A stretch of DNA of 25,774 nucleotides from a virus. The notes beneath the pieces were generated by a model. The model saw nothing but the letters and a program-made list of their open reading frames with translations. It did not search any database and was not told the origin of the DNA. Both the position numbers and the translations under genes were made by a program. Below, piece by piece: positions 7,713 through 13,917 of this stretch. Position 1 is the first letter of the stretch. Each line of letters begins with the position of its first letter. Location of the stretch: positions 1 to 25,774 of IMG/VR virus record IMGVR_UViG_3300008625_000062. One strand, given 5' to 3'.

Positions 7713-8841
7713 TGATATAAATAGTCTCCCCTATTACTGCAGGCTCATGATCTGAGTTGCATACCCATAAAACATCATATTCTACATTATTTTGTACAGG
7801 CTCTGCGTATAAATCCGTGAAGTAGATTAGTATGTTAGGAGGATTATCTTTACAATATTCAAATACAGGATCGAAAGAAGTACCCCCTTCACCTTTAAAT
7901 TGGATATCATGAATATCTGTATATTTATCTACTTTATGTACACCATGTATAATGTAATCACAGTCAATTACTACTAGTTCTTCTGGCTGATAGGTATCTC
8001 TAATACTTTCAATTTCAGTTAGCATTTCAGTTAGTTCTTCTTGTGTAACTGAACCTGAAGTATCAATAGCAATAGTGATATTTCCAATTGTTTCAGAATA
8101 CATGCTAGGCAAGTAATGATTAGGCATAAACCTTTTATTAGGTCTCATCCATGTAAAGTCATTCTTACTGCGTTCACTTACATACCTATCTAATAACTGT
8201 TTCCAATCTAATTTAGGATTAATTAGATCATCAATCATTCTAGCTACTTCCCCAGGGATTTCACCTTGTTGTTTACCAGCCATCATGGATTGTGTCTGTG
8301 CTTGTACAATAATACTAGTTAATTGCTCTTTTAGCTTATCAGTACCTTGTGCAGTATTTTGAGAATCTTGATCATTAGTAGATCCTTCACCAGGTTCTAA
8401 GATATCTTGTACAAAGTTTTTATATTGATCTTGCTCTTCAAATATGATGTCATACACTTGCTCAGTAGTCATATCAGCATATTTACTATCATGCAAACCA
8501 TCAGCAGGTAATTTAAAATTTGCTTTAAGTAGCATATCATTAATTACGTAGTCACCAGCAACGTTCCATAAGCGCTTATCTCTATTTCCTACTCTTGTAA
8601 TATGTTGGAATGCTACGTGCCACACTTCGTGTGCCAGTAGCCCAGTAAGCTCTTCTGTATCAATAGAAGCTACGAAATCAGGATTGTATAGAATAGTAAG
8701 TCCATTAGTACCTGCTGTAGGTATTACATCTGAAATTTCATGACGTAATCGAAGACATATAGTAGATAGAAACACAGATTTAGACATTAACTGCACTTTG
8801 GCATACCTAATTCTGTCTTCTAAAGTTTTGTTTGTCTCCAT
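7705..8841 (-). CDS. zinc-motif/VWA protein (DUF2201-like metallopeptidase)
   Basis: This 378-residue protein has two parts. The N-terminal half holds HEVWHVAFQH (H71, E72, H75), an HExxH zinc-peptidase signature, followed by WNVAGDYVIND. The C-terminal part is a von Willebrand A fold with a complete metal-ion adhesion site: DTSGS (D260-S264), T321 in GGTSFDP and D343 in YFTDLYA. A low-complexity linker rich in Q, D, S and T (about 150-170) joins them. This is the DUF2201 layout, usually found next to a MoxR-type AAA+ ATPase, and such an ATPase lies 4 bases upstream here. Known MoxR/VWA pairs act as chaperone-like remodelling complexes. The phage substrate is unknown. The zinc site may be catalytic or structural. 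Confidence 0.85.
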   Translation of the reverse strand: METNKTLEDRIRYAKVQLMSKSVFLSTICLRLRHEISDVIPTAGTNGLTILYNPDFVASIDTEELTGLLAHEVWHVAFQHITRVGNRDKRLWNVAGDYVINDMLLKANFKLPADGLHDSKYADMTTEQVYDIIFEEQDQYKNFVQDILEPGEGSTNDQDSQNTAQGTDKLKEQLTSIIVQAQTQSMMAGKQQGEIPGEVARMIDDLINPKLDWKQLLDRYVSERSKNDFTWMRPNKRFMPNHYLPSMYSETIGNITIAIDTSGSVTQEELTEMLTEIESIRDTYQPEELVVIDCDYIIHGVHKVDKYTDIHDIQFKGEGGTSFDPVFEYCKDNPPNILIYFTDLYAEPVQNNVEYDVLWVCNSDHEPAVIGETIYIND

Positions 8842-8845
8842 AGTA

Positions 8846-9874
8846 TTATCCTACCATTAAGTGTGCATTCTTATTTACCCAATCTAAAATTAATTGATGT
8901 CCTTTTAATGCAGGTGTTTTACTATATACATCTTTTAATGTAAGTAATTGCATTTCAGGAGGTAGCTTATTAACTACAACTAGTAATTGTGTAATATTTT
9001 GTTCATTCATATTATGACTAACTAGAGTAGTTAAAGCGTATTGTTTATCTGGTTCATCTGGCATCTGAATTCCATGAGGATTTTGTAACATATCCTCAAT
9101 AGTAGGTAGAGATTCATAAATCTCGCAGTATGCTTTAAATTCAGTAGCAGGTCCTTGACCTACAGTACCCGACATTAATACATAGTCTGTATAGTCAAAG
9201 TCTTCTCTTGAAGCAATAATATCTGACAAGAAGCTCCAAGTTCTAGGACATGCAAACGTATCATCACTATGATTAGGATCAAATGTATGTAGACGCTCAG
9301 GTCTAAATTTAATAAATGAAATTACTCTATGATCAATACCGTTTGTATTAGCCCACTCTAACCAGTCCTTGTGACTTACAGATAGATTCATATGAATTAA
9401 TCTAGACTGCATAGCTGTACTTAATTTGTTAACTACTGCCTTATCAGTCTTTTTATTACCAGCACATACAATCCAAGTATTAGGGTGTAATTCATATTCT
9501 CCTACCATACGATCCAGTACAACTTTATAAGCTGCTGATTGTAGATTAGGGGTAGCTGAATTCATCTCATCTAAAAAGATTAGCCAACCATTCTTACCTT
9601 CAGGAATTTTATCAATACCTTTTAATGGAAATAATGATGGTGGTGCGTATTTCATACGTATACCTGCTTTATCTACAATAGGAAATCCTAGTAGATCAGT
9701 AGGGTCTGCTTGTGCTAACCTTAGGTCACGTACTTCTACATTAACTGATTTAGCTAAATCATTAATAATGTCTGATTTACCAATTCCTGGGCTACCTACA
9801 AGCATAGGTACTTTATCTGCTTTAAATAAGCGTTTTAAGCCTTCTGAGGCATCTTTAGGTGTGATATCTAACAT
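8846..9874 (-). CDS. MoxR-like AAA+ ATPase
   Basis: This 342-residue AAA+ protein has Walker A GSPGIGKS (27-34), Walker B LIFLDEMNSA (D102, E103), sensor 1 asparagine in VCAGN (N140) and an arginine-finger region around SRLIHMNL (R158). A short C-terminal helical lid follows. MoxR-family ATPases work with VWA-domain partners, and the next gene downstream is exactly such a partner. An AAA+/VWA pair of this type is, to my recollection, also carried by N4-like phages. It probably remodels a protein complex during takeover of the host or DNA metabolism. This function is inferred from the family and not shown by the sequence. Confidence 0.85.
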   Translation of the reverse strand: MLDITPKDASEGLKRLFKADKVPMLVGSPGIGKSDIINDLAKSVNVEVRDLRLAQADPTDLLGFPIVDKAGIRMKYAPPSLFPLKGIDKIPEGKNGWLIFLDEMNSATPNLQSAAYKVVLDRMVGEYELHPNTWIVCAGNKKTDKAVVNKLSTAMQSRLIHMNLSVSHKDWLEWANTNGIDHRVISFIKFRPERLHTFDPNHSDDTFACPRTWSFLSDIIASREDFDYTDYVLMSGTVGQGPATEFKAYCEIYESLPTIEDMLQNPHGIQMPDEPDKQYALTTLVSHNMNEQNITQLLVVVNKLPPEMQLLTLKDVYSKTPALKGHQLILDWVNKNAHLMVG

Positions 9875-9875
9875 A

Positions 9876-10466
9876 CTAATTCTCCAGAATATTTAAGGTA
9901 ACTCTTTGTTGCATAGAAGATGTTGGTGCATCAGGAACTACTTCTTCTTTTACTTGTTTAGCTTTACGTGGTGCACGTTTAGGTTCTTCAGGAATATACT
10001 TATGAAGCATTTCAGGCCACCCTTTACGTAATTTAGTAGTAGTATTCCAAGTATCCAAAGAATCATTTAAGTACTGTTTCATTTCTTGCATTTCTTTTTG
10101 CAAATCAGTATCTTGTTGGTGTAGTGTAGATACTTCTTCTTCATGTTCTCTAGGAACAGTAAAAGGAATTTCCAAAGGTCTCCACTCATCTTTTGGGTCT
10201 ACTGTTGCTAAATAATAATGAGGATTACGTTTTGTATACCAACGTTCGCTTTCTTCCTCATTTACTAACATTTGCACTTTATGTTTATGATGAAAAAATC
10301 CAGCAGGTAATTTTGAAATATATGGAGTATAGTATGAAATCCATGTTTCATAACATTTAGTAGTTAGTTCTGTTTTAGCTGTTTCAATTTTAGTTGTAGG
10401 CAGATTAAATAAATCATTCATAATATCTTGTTGAATGCTATATTGGGCTTGTTGTCCTAATCGCAT
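9876..10466 (-). CDS. hypothetical protein upstream of the MoxR/VWA pair
   Basis: This 196-residue protein has a helical N-terminus (about 1-55), then YISKLPAGFFHHKHKVQMLVN and an aromatic ERWYTKRNPHYYLATV region. A charged, coiled-coil-prone stretch follows around 110-140 (EEEVSTLHQQDTDLQKEM), and a basic, proline-containing tail sits near 160-175. It ends one base before the ATPase gene and overlaps the upstream gene by 10 bases, so the three are co-translated. A GAGGAG site precedes the ATG. I do not recognise the family. It may be a partner of the ATPase/VWA proteins or a nucleotide-metabolism protein. Confidence 0.6.
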   Translation of the reverse strand: MRLGQQAQYSIQQDIMNDLFNLPTTKIETAKTELTTKCYETWISYYTPYISKLPAGFFHHKHKVQMLVNEEESERWYTKRNPHYYLATVDPKDEWRPLEIPFTVPREHEEEVSTLHQQDTDLQKEMQEMKQYLNDSLDTWNTTTKLRKGWPEMLHKYIPEEPKRAPRKAKQVKEEVVPDAPTSSMQQRVTLNILEN

Positions 10467-10645
10467 GACGGCTCCTCGTAAAGTAATTGTTTAATTGTAA
10501 TAAGTAACTCATCTATTTGGTCTTCTTGAATTAATGTTGCATTAAATGTTAATTGCAGTATGTCTTCAGAGAGTTCTTCTACTTTATAGACGAGTTGATT
10601 TTCAGAATCTAATACTTTAAATTCTGTTTGGTTTTCTTCTAGCAT
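10457..10645 (-). CDS. 62-residue acidic hypothetical protein
   Basis: This strongly acidic small protein has alternating strands and a C-terminal helix (EDQIDELLITIKQLLYEE). The ATG has AAGGAG 6 bases upstream. It is the first gene after the hairpin promoter candidate at 10659-10678 and overlaps the next gene by 10 bases. If that promoter is real, the predicted leader is only about 14 bases long and consists mostly of the ribosome binding site. Confidence 0.58.
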   Translation of the reverse strand: MLEENQTEFKVLDSENQLVYKVEELSEDILQLTFNATLIQEDQIDELLITIKQLLYEEPSCD

Positions 10646-10658
10646 TAATAGCTCCTTG

Positions 10659-10678
10659 CAATAAGGAACGGAGTTCCT
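10659..10678 (-). promoter_or_regulatory. candidate N4-type hairpin promoter (GGA loop)
   Basis: A perfect 6-bp stem AGGAAC/GTTCCT (10664-10669, 10673-10678) closes on the 3-base loop GGA (10670-10672). The loop has the GNA form seen on the template strand of N4 virion RNAP promoters. A template C lies at 10659, 12 bases from the loop centre, as in the three other candidates. An RNA starting there would run leftward and reach an AAGGAG site and the ATG at 10645 almost at once. It overlaps the stop codon of the zinc-ribbon gene at 10677. Confidence 0.55.
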
Positions 10679-10853
10679 ATTTGAACTTGGATTTTAACTT
10701 TCTAATTGTACGTTTAAAAAATCCAGGTGCTACATTAGGAATAAGATTGTAATGTGATCTACACCACTTACACATCCCTTCTTCTAATTGAGAAGAATAA
10801 GAGCCACATGTTTCACATGTAGGCTGTGTTGGGTAATCTGCAGGCTGTTTCAT
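10677..10853 (-). CDS. zinc-ribbon miniprotein
   Basis: This 58-residue protein has two CxxC knuckles, TCETC (C13, C16) and MCKWC (C28, C31), followed by a basic tail FFKRTIRKLKSKFK. The layout predicts one structural zinc and nucleic-acid or protein binding. It starts 2 bases after the stop of the gene at 10856. The ribosome site is weak, so translation may depend on coupling. No exact family is recognised. Confidence 0.6.
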   Translation of the reverse strand: MKQPADYPTQPTCETCGSYSSQLEEGMCKWCRSHYNLIPNVAPGFFKRTIRKLKSKFK

Positions 10854-10855
10854 AA

Positions 10856-10984
10856 TTATTTACAGCGCTTACTATTTGGGTGTCTTGTACAACGATATGT
10901 ACCATGACTAACTGATTTTTTACTAATTCTGTTACCATTGGCATCTCTTCTTTGAGTTCTGCCTTCAATAAGTGTTTTACTCAT
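10856..10984 (-). CDS. 42-residue basic protein
   Basis: A very basic small protein beginning MSKTLIEGRTQRRDANGN and ending with CTRHPNSKRCK, with two cysteines. A GGAAA site lies 5 bases before the ATG. It is the first gene after a 111-base spacer (10985-11095) that contains an inverted repeat. The family is not recognised. The charge suggests RNA, DNA or ribosome binding. Confidence 0.5.
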   Translation of the reverse strand: MSKTLIEGRTQRRDANGNRISKKSVSHGTYRCTRHPNSKRCK

Positions 10985-11012
10985 AATATTTCCAAATATA
11001 AATTAAATTAAG

Positions 11013-11040
11013 TGAGAGTTTTTACACACCAGTACTCTCA
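11013..11040. repeat. inverted repeat in the 10985-11095 spacer
   Basis: TGAGAGT (11013-11019) and ACTCTCA (11034-11040) pair across a 14-base loop, about 30 bases upstream of the leftward ATG at 10984. A second imperfect repeat, AAGGC...GCCTT, lies near 11052-11075. Neither is followed by a clear T-run. They may form a 5' leader structure or a weak attenuator. Confidence 0.35.
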
Positions 11041-11095
11041 AACTGGCTAACAAGGCTGAGGTCTATATGAGGCCTTTGTGTTCTTAAACTAGTTA

Positions 11096-11290
11096 TTAAT
11101 TTCTTTCTAAATACTCAATGACCATGTCTTGCTTTTCAGCTAGGTCTTCATAGAATTTTTGTTTAGTTGTGTAATGTTTAGATTTAGCTCGCTGCACTTG
11201 GTCTACTAAGTAGTTATGTATTTCAGTTGCCCAACCTATTTCAACACGATTATCTTCGTAGTTATGTTTATTATCTCCATAAATAGCCAT
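11096..11290 (-). CDS. 64-residue hypothetical protein
   Basis: A small, charged, largely helical protein with an N-terminal MAIYGDNKHNYEDNR segment and a helical C-terminus ending IEYLERN. It starts 3 bases after the MazG-like gene and has an AAGGAT site before the ATG. No domain is recognised. Confidence 0.55.
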   Translation of the reverse strand: MAIYGDNKHNYEDNRVEIGWATEIHNYLVDQVQRAKSKHYTTKQKFYEDLAEKQDMVIEYLERN

Positions 11291-11293
11291 AAT

Positions 11294-11608
11294 CTAATCC
11301 TTAATAAACATACCATCTTCTCGAAGATAGCCTGTACGGTCTTTAATTTCATCGTAAGCTTGTTGTACACAGTTATCAAATTCAACACCTGCTGTTAAGC
11401 ATACTCCCCTAAGGGTGACATAGATATCTCCTACTGCATCCATCATAGCGTGTCTATCGTTACGATTAATAGCATCAATTAATTCAGTAGTTTCTTCCAG
11501 TGTTTTAATAGATTGTGTTAATGGATTACCATTCTGTGCAATCTGTCTGTCATAAAACCACTGGTCAATCTTCATGTCTGACCATTCATCTAAATTAAAT
11601 TCACTCAT
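11294..11608 (-). CDS. MazG-like nucleotide pyrophosphohydrolase
   Basis: This 104-residue all-helical protein carries the MazG/dUTPase-superfamily metal motif: LEETTELIDAI (the EExxE motif), then after a short loop DAVGDIYVTL (D and GD). Members hydrolyse NTPs or dNTPs to the monophosphate and pyrophosphate. Phage versions are thought to adjust nucleotide pools or alarmone levels. The frame stays open upstream to 11671, but the ATG at 11608 has a strong AGAGGAG site about 7 bases away and begins MSEFNLDEW, so I use it. It overlaps the gene at 11601 by 8 bases. Confidence 0.75.
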   Translation of the reverse strand: MSEFNLDEWSDMKIDQWFYDRQIAQNGNPLTQSIKTLEETTELIDAINRNDRHAMMDAVGDIYVTLRGVCLTAGVEFDNCVQQAYDEIKDRTGYLREDGMFIKD

Positions 11609-11825
11609 TTTTACTCTCCTCTGGTTCGTAATACCAGTATTTCTGGCTGGTGTTGTAATGAAATAAGCCATAGTAGTTACCTATTAAAGTTTCTTCACCT
11701 ACCTTCCAACGACCATAAGCACCATCCATACCGAGGAACTTCATGCTAGTAGGATTATCATTAGAGTCACGCATTACTACTTTATCCCCTTTAGGGATGT
11801 TATATTGTTTAACTGATTCAGTCAT
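11601..11825 (-). CDS. 74-residue hypothetical protein
   Basis: A small protein rich in strands and aromatic residues (GRWKVGEETLIGNYYGLF, then YWYYEPEE), which looks like a compact beta-barrel. It starts inside an ATGA overlap with the gene at 11822 and overlaps the MazG-like start by 8 bases. The family is unknown. Confidence 0.55.
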   Translation of the reverse strand: MTESVKQYNIPKGDKVVMRDSNDNPTSMKFLGMDGAYGRWKVGEETLIGNYYGLFHYNTSQKYWYYEPEESKNE

Positions 11826-12007
11826 GAGGTTAACTCCACCATGTAGTTATAAAATTTATCTATTTCCCAGTCATCAGATTCACCATCTTCAATTTCAGAT
11901 AGCATTAAATCAAATGCATCTTCGATGTTGTCTTTATGTTTAGGAAACTTTTTAATAGTAGCTTGGGCATCAGTAAATGCTTGGTGTATGTTTGCTGGAT
12001 AGCTCAT
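11822..12007 (-). CDS. 61-residue acidic helical hypothetical protein
   Basis: An acidic small protein with helices around FTDAQATIKKF and DAFDLMLSEIEDG. ATGA overlaps at both ends link it to its neighbours, so this whole stretch is translated as a coupled chain. No domain is recognised. Confidence 0.55.
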   Translation of the reverse strand: MSYPANIHQAFTDAQATIKKFPKHKDNIEDAFDLMLSEIEDGESDDWEIDKFYNYMVELTS

Positions 12008-12186
12008 AGTTTCTCTTCTAAGTAATCAATTATAGCATCTTGCATATCTAGCAGCTCTCTACTATTCATTTCAACAGTTTTAAGTAGTCTTGTAACTGTA
12101 ATGTAGTCTTCACTAGGATTTTCAATTTCTAGTAATAGATCTCTTACATTAAAAGCTTTATCTAGTATTTCATTTAAGTTACTCAT
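12004..12186 (-). CDS. 60-residue helical hypothetical protein
   Basis: I place the start at 12186 (MSNLNEILDKAF), because a GGAGT site lies 6 bases upstream and the ATG overlaps the preceding stop as ATGA. A start at 12204 is possible but lacks a ribosome site. Two leucine-rich amphipathic helices (VRDLLLEIEN, LLDMQDAIIDYLEEKL) suggest a coiled-coil or helical hairpin. The family is unknown. Confidence 0.55.
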   Translation of the reverse strand: MSNLNEILDKAFNVRDLLLEIENPSEDYITVTRLLKTVEMNSRELLDMQDAIIDYLEEKL

Positions 12187-12455
12187 TGAACTACTCCAGG
12201 ACATTCCATAGGGTTATCAGCAGTGCATTCTCTAACAGTAGGACTATCGCCAGTCCCGTAAGGATCAGTAGTCCTCTGTATGTGATAACACTCTTGGCAG
12301 TATTCACCTTCTTCTTCAACTTTTGCCCATTCTTCATAGTCATCCTTGTCTTTAGCTAATTTAGCTTTAGCATAGTCATCAAAATCAGGTTCTTGGTCAC
12401 GCATGAATTCATCATGCTCTTGCTCATCAATAAGTTGTTGTTTAACTCTTCCCAT
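12183..12455 (-). CDS. acidic protein with C-terminal cysteine knuckle
   Basis: The first two thirds of this 90-residue protein are highly charged and helical (LIDEQEHDEFMRDQEPDFDD). The last third has CQEC followed by two more cysteines (REC, MEC), which could bind one zinc. The start at 12455 (MGRVKQQL) is chosen because GGAG lies 9 bases upstream. The GTG at 12470 has no such site. It overlaps the gene at 12442 by 14 bases. The family is unknown. Confidence 0.55.
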   Translation of the reverse strand: MGRVKQQLIDEQEHDEFMRDQEPDFDDYAKAKLAKDKDDYEEWAKVEEEGEYCQECYHIQRTTDPYGTGDSPTVRECTADNPMECPGVVQ

Positions 12456-12651
12456 ACTGGTAGTCTCCACGATTACGCTTTACAGAAAGTGTTCTAGTTT
12501 TAGTTTCGTATTTACGAAAGCCTACTTGTTCTTCAGGAGGTTGACCATCTAAATCTTCAAGTAATGTGTCTATAGTTGTTTTTACATTTGAGTAACCAGC
12601 ATTATCTTGGTCACTACAATATGACATGTATTCATTAAAAGCATTGCTCAT
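12442..12651 (-). CDS. 69-residue hypothetical protein
   Basis: An acidic N-terminal half (LLEDLDGQPPEE) and a basic C-terminal half (KYETKTRTLSVKRNRGDYQYG). It is the gene after a short membrane protein, with 9 bases between them. No domain is recognised. Confidence 0.52.
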   Translation of the reverse strand: MSNAFNEYMSYCSDQDNAGYSNVKTTIDTLLEDLDGQPPEEQVGFRKYETKTRTLSVKRNRGDYQYGKS

Positions 12652-12660
12652 AATATTCTC

Positions 12661-12825
12661 CTATTTTTCAAATTTAGTTTTAAAGTGTGTGAAATTTGCA
12701 GGGTCTTGTTTAATGACTCTACGATTAATATCTTTGTTGATTTCAATAGCCATTACAAGACCATAACTAATTATAACTACTCCAATTGTAGCAATTACCA
12801 GTGTAAATATAGTAAAGGTATCCAT
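12661..12825 (-). CDS. 54-residue single-span membrane protein
   Basis: An N-terminal hydrophobic stretch (IFTLVIATIGVVIISYGLVM, residues 6-25) is long enough for one inner-membrane helix. A basic, polar cytoplasmic tail follows (EINKDINRRVIKQD...). AAGGAG lies 7 bases before the ATG, inside the end of the upstream gene. Small membrane proteins of this kind in phage early regions often interfere with host envelope or signalling functions, but nothing here says which. Confidence 0.6.
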   Translation of the reverse strand: MDTFTIFTLVIATIGVVIISYGLVMAIEINKDINRRVIKQDPANFTHFKTKFEK

Positions 12826-12827
12826 AA

Positions 12828-13184
12828 TTAAACTCCTTCTATTCCTTGTGTAGGGTAAATTTCAAATTCATAGGCTGTACCTAAATGGTCTTCATAATCT
12901 CCAAATTCCTCACCTAATCTTACAATAGCACTTGTGTGTGTTAGACCGTCAGGATCTAATATTTCAGCCATTGTGTTTCTGTCTTGTAAGAAACCAGTAA
13001 TTTTCTGTACATCTGTGTAACTGTCATACCATTTCCAATCTTCTAGTAAGTATGTAGTATGAGTACTCTCAGGAAATAGGTCAGTAGGGTATTTAGAATC
13101 CCACCATTCATCTTTTAGTAAGTTTTCAAATTCTTTAGTATACCCATTAGGAACTACTAACCATACTGCACTTCTATAACCCAT
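12828..13184 (-). CDS. 118-residue phage protein beginning MGYRS
   Basis: The start MGYRSAVWLVVPN resembles a group of small phage and bacterial proteins that begin MGYRSDV, whose function is unknown to me. It is rich in tryptophan, tyrosine and acidic residues (DEWWDSKYP, LEDWKWYDSY), with a mixed alpha-beta pattern and an acidic C-terminal region (LGEEFGDYEDHLG). It starts 2 bases after the zinc-ribbon gene at 13187. Confidence 0.6.
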   Translation of the reverse strand: MGYRSAVWLVVPNGYTKEFENLLKDEWWDSKYPTDLFPESTHTTYLLEDWKWYDSYTDVQKITGFLQDRNTMAEILDPDGLTHTSAIVRLGEEFGDYEDHLGTAYEFEIYPTQGIEGV

Positions 13185-13186
13185 TT

Positions 13187-13378
13187 CTAATCTCTAAAGT
13201 TTTTAGTAATACGCTTATGAGTTAGCCCACACTCCTGACACTCATAAATAATATATGAAGGTGCTTTAATACCATCACCTTCTGTTTCTTTAGTTTTTTT
13301 AAGGGTGTCTGTTTTACATGCATGACACTTACGTTTATGTTCAATCATATTGTCATAAATAAATGAATAATTTAACAT
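13187..13378 (-). CDS. zinc-ribbon protein, 63 residues
   Basis: Two CxxC pairs, KCHACK (C18, C21) and YECQECG (C47, C50), are separated by a basic linker KKTKETEGDG and two strands. This is a complete treble-clef or zinc-ribbon layout, often used to contact nucleic acid or RNA polymerase. No clear ribosome site precedes the ATG, but the upstream stop lies only 3 bases away. The target is unknown. Confidence 0.62.
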   Translation of the reverse strand: MLNYSFIYDNMIEHKRKCHACKTDTLKKTKETEGDGIKAPSYIIYECQECGLTHKRITKNFRD

Positions 13379-13381
13379 TAG

Positions 13382-13663
13382 TTAATTCCTATGTTGTGAA
13401 CCACATAAAGGCTCTGTTTTACAATGATGTGTACATTCTGAAGCATAACATTCCCCACCATTATCTGGTGTTATAGAATTAAAACATTCAGGTTGTGTTC
13501 TACCATCTTCAAATCCTGCTGAGTATGCTGTATCTACTTGTTGTTTACTTACAGCAATACCTATCCTATTAATTTTCTTTCCTATATGTCGCATTCCTTG
13601 CAGGAATGCTACTGTACCTATAATAGAAGTTATGATAGCTAGTTGCCATATTTCAATTTGCAT
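13382..13663 (-). CDS. membrane-anchored cysteine-rich protein
   Basis: This 93-residue protein has a hydrophobic N-terminal helix (LAIITSIIGTVAFLQGM, residues 7-23), a basic segment (RHIGKKINR) and then a polar C-terminal domain. That domain holds five cysteines (PEC, GEC, SEC, HHC, PLC) and clustered histidines. The basic residues after the helix predict a cytoplasmic C-terminus. It could bind metal. A GAGG site lies before the ATG. The family is unknown. Confidence 0.55.
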   Translation of the reverse strand: MQIEIWQLAIITSIIGTVAFLQGMRHIGKKINRIGIAVSKQQVDTAYSAGFEDGRTQPECFNSITPDNGGECYASECTHHCKTEPLCGSQHRN

Positions 13664-13665
13664 AG

Positions 13666-13917
13666 TTAGTCCTCATCAAAGTTTATAATTGTGTGTTCTG
13701 GTTCTAGAAGTAAGAAGGTTTGATTCACTTGGTTATTTAGATAAAAAGTGTGTTCTTCTCCAAATTCAAAACCATGATTACAATATACCTTACGTGAACC
13801 TGGGTGCCCTTTTGAAGTGCTAACCACTATATGCTTTGTAAATTCACATTTCCCTCTATCAGTGGGAATTAGTAATCCCATTCCAGGAACAATATCAAAT
13901 ATATCAATAGCATTCAT
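13666..13917 (-). CDS. 83-residue hypothetical protein
   Basis: A beta-rich small protein (GMGLLIPTDRGKCEF, then FLLLEPEHTIINF). It overlaps the helicase stop by 4 bases and has no ribosome site of its own, so translation is probably coupled to the helicase gene. No domain is recognised. Confidence 0.55.
   Translation of the reverse strand: MNAIDIFDIVPGMGLLIPTDRGKCEFTKHIVVSTSKGHPGSRKVYCNHGFEFGEEHTFYLNNQVNQTFLLLEPEHTIINFDED

Noticed and set aside
8621-8633. CACAC-TTC-GTGTG, a 5-bp stem whose minus strand has a GAA loop like the hairpin promoters
   Set aside because: It lies inside the codons of the conserved HExxH motif, points in the opposite direction and has no rightward gene downstream. 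One or two such matches are expected by chance.
11041-11095. Possible tRNA-like or structured RNA around AAGGC...GCCTT
   Set aside because: No cloverleaf, T-arm consensus or acceptor stem can be built. Only a short imperfect repeat remains.
11609-11671. N-terminal extension of the MazG-like gene
   Set aside because: The extension covers the upstream gene and has no ribosome site. The ATG at 11608 has a strong one and gives the usual MazG length.
12506-12521. Near-palindrome TTTCGTATTTACGAAA
   Set aside because: It lies within a coding region, is only 6 bp with a 4-base loop, and has no regulatory context.
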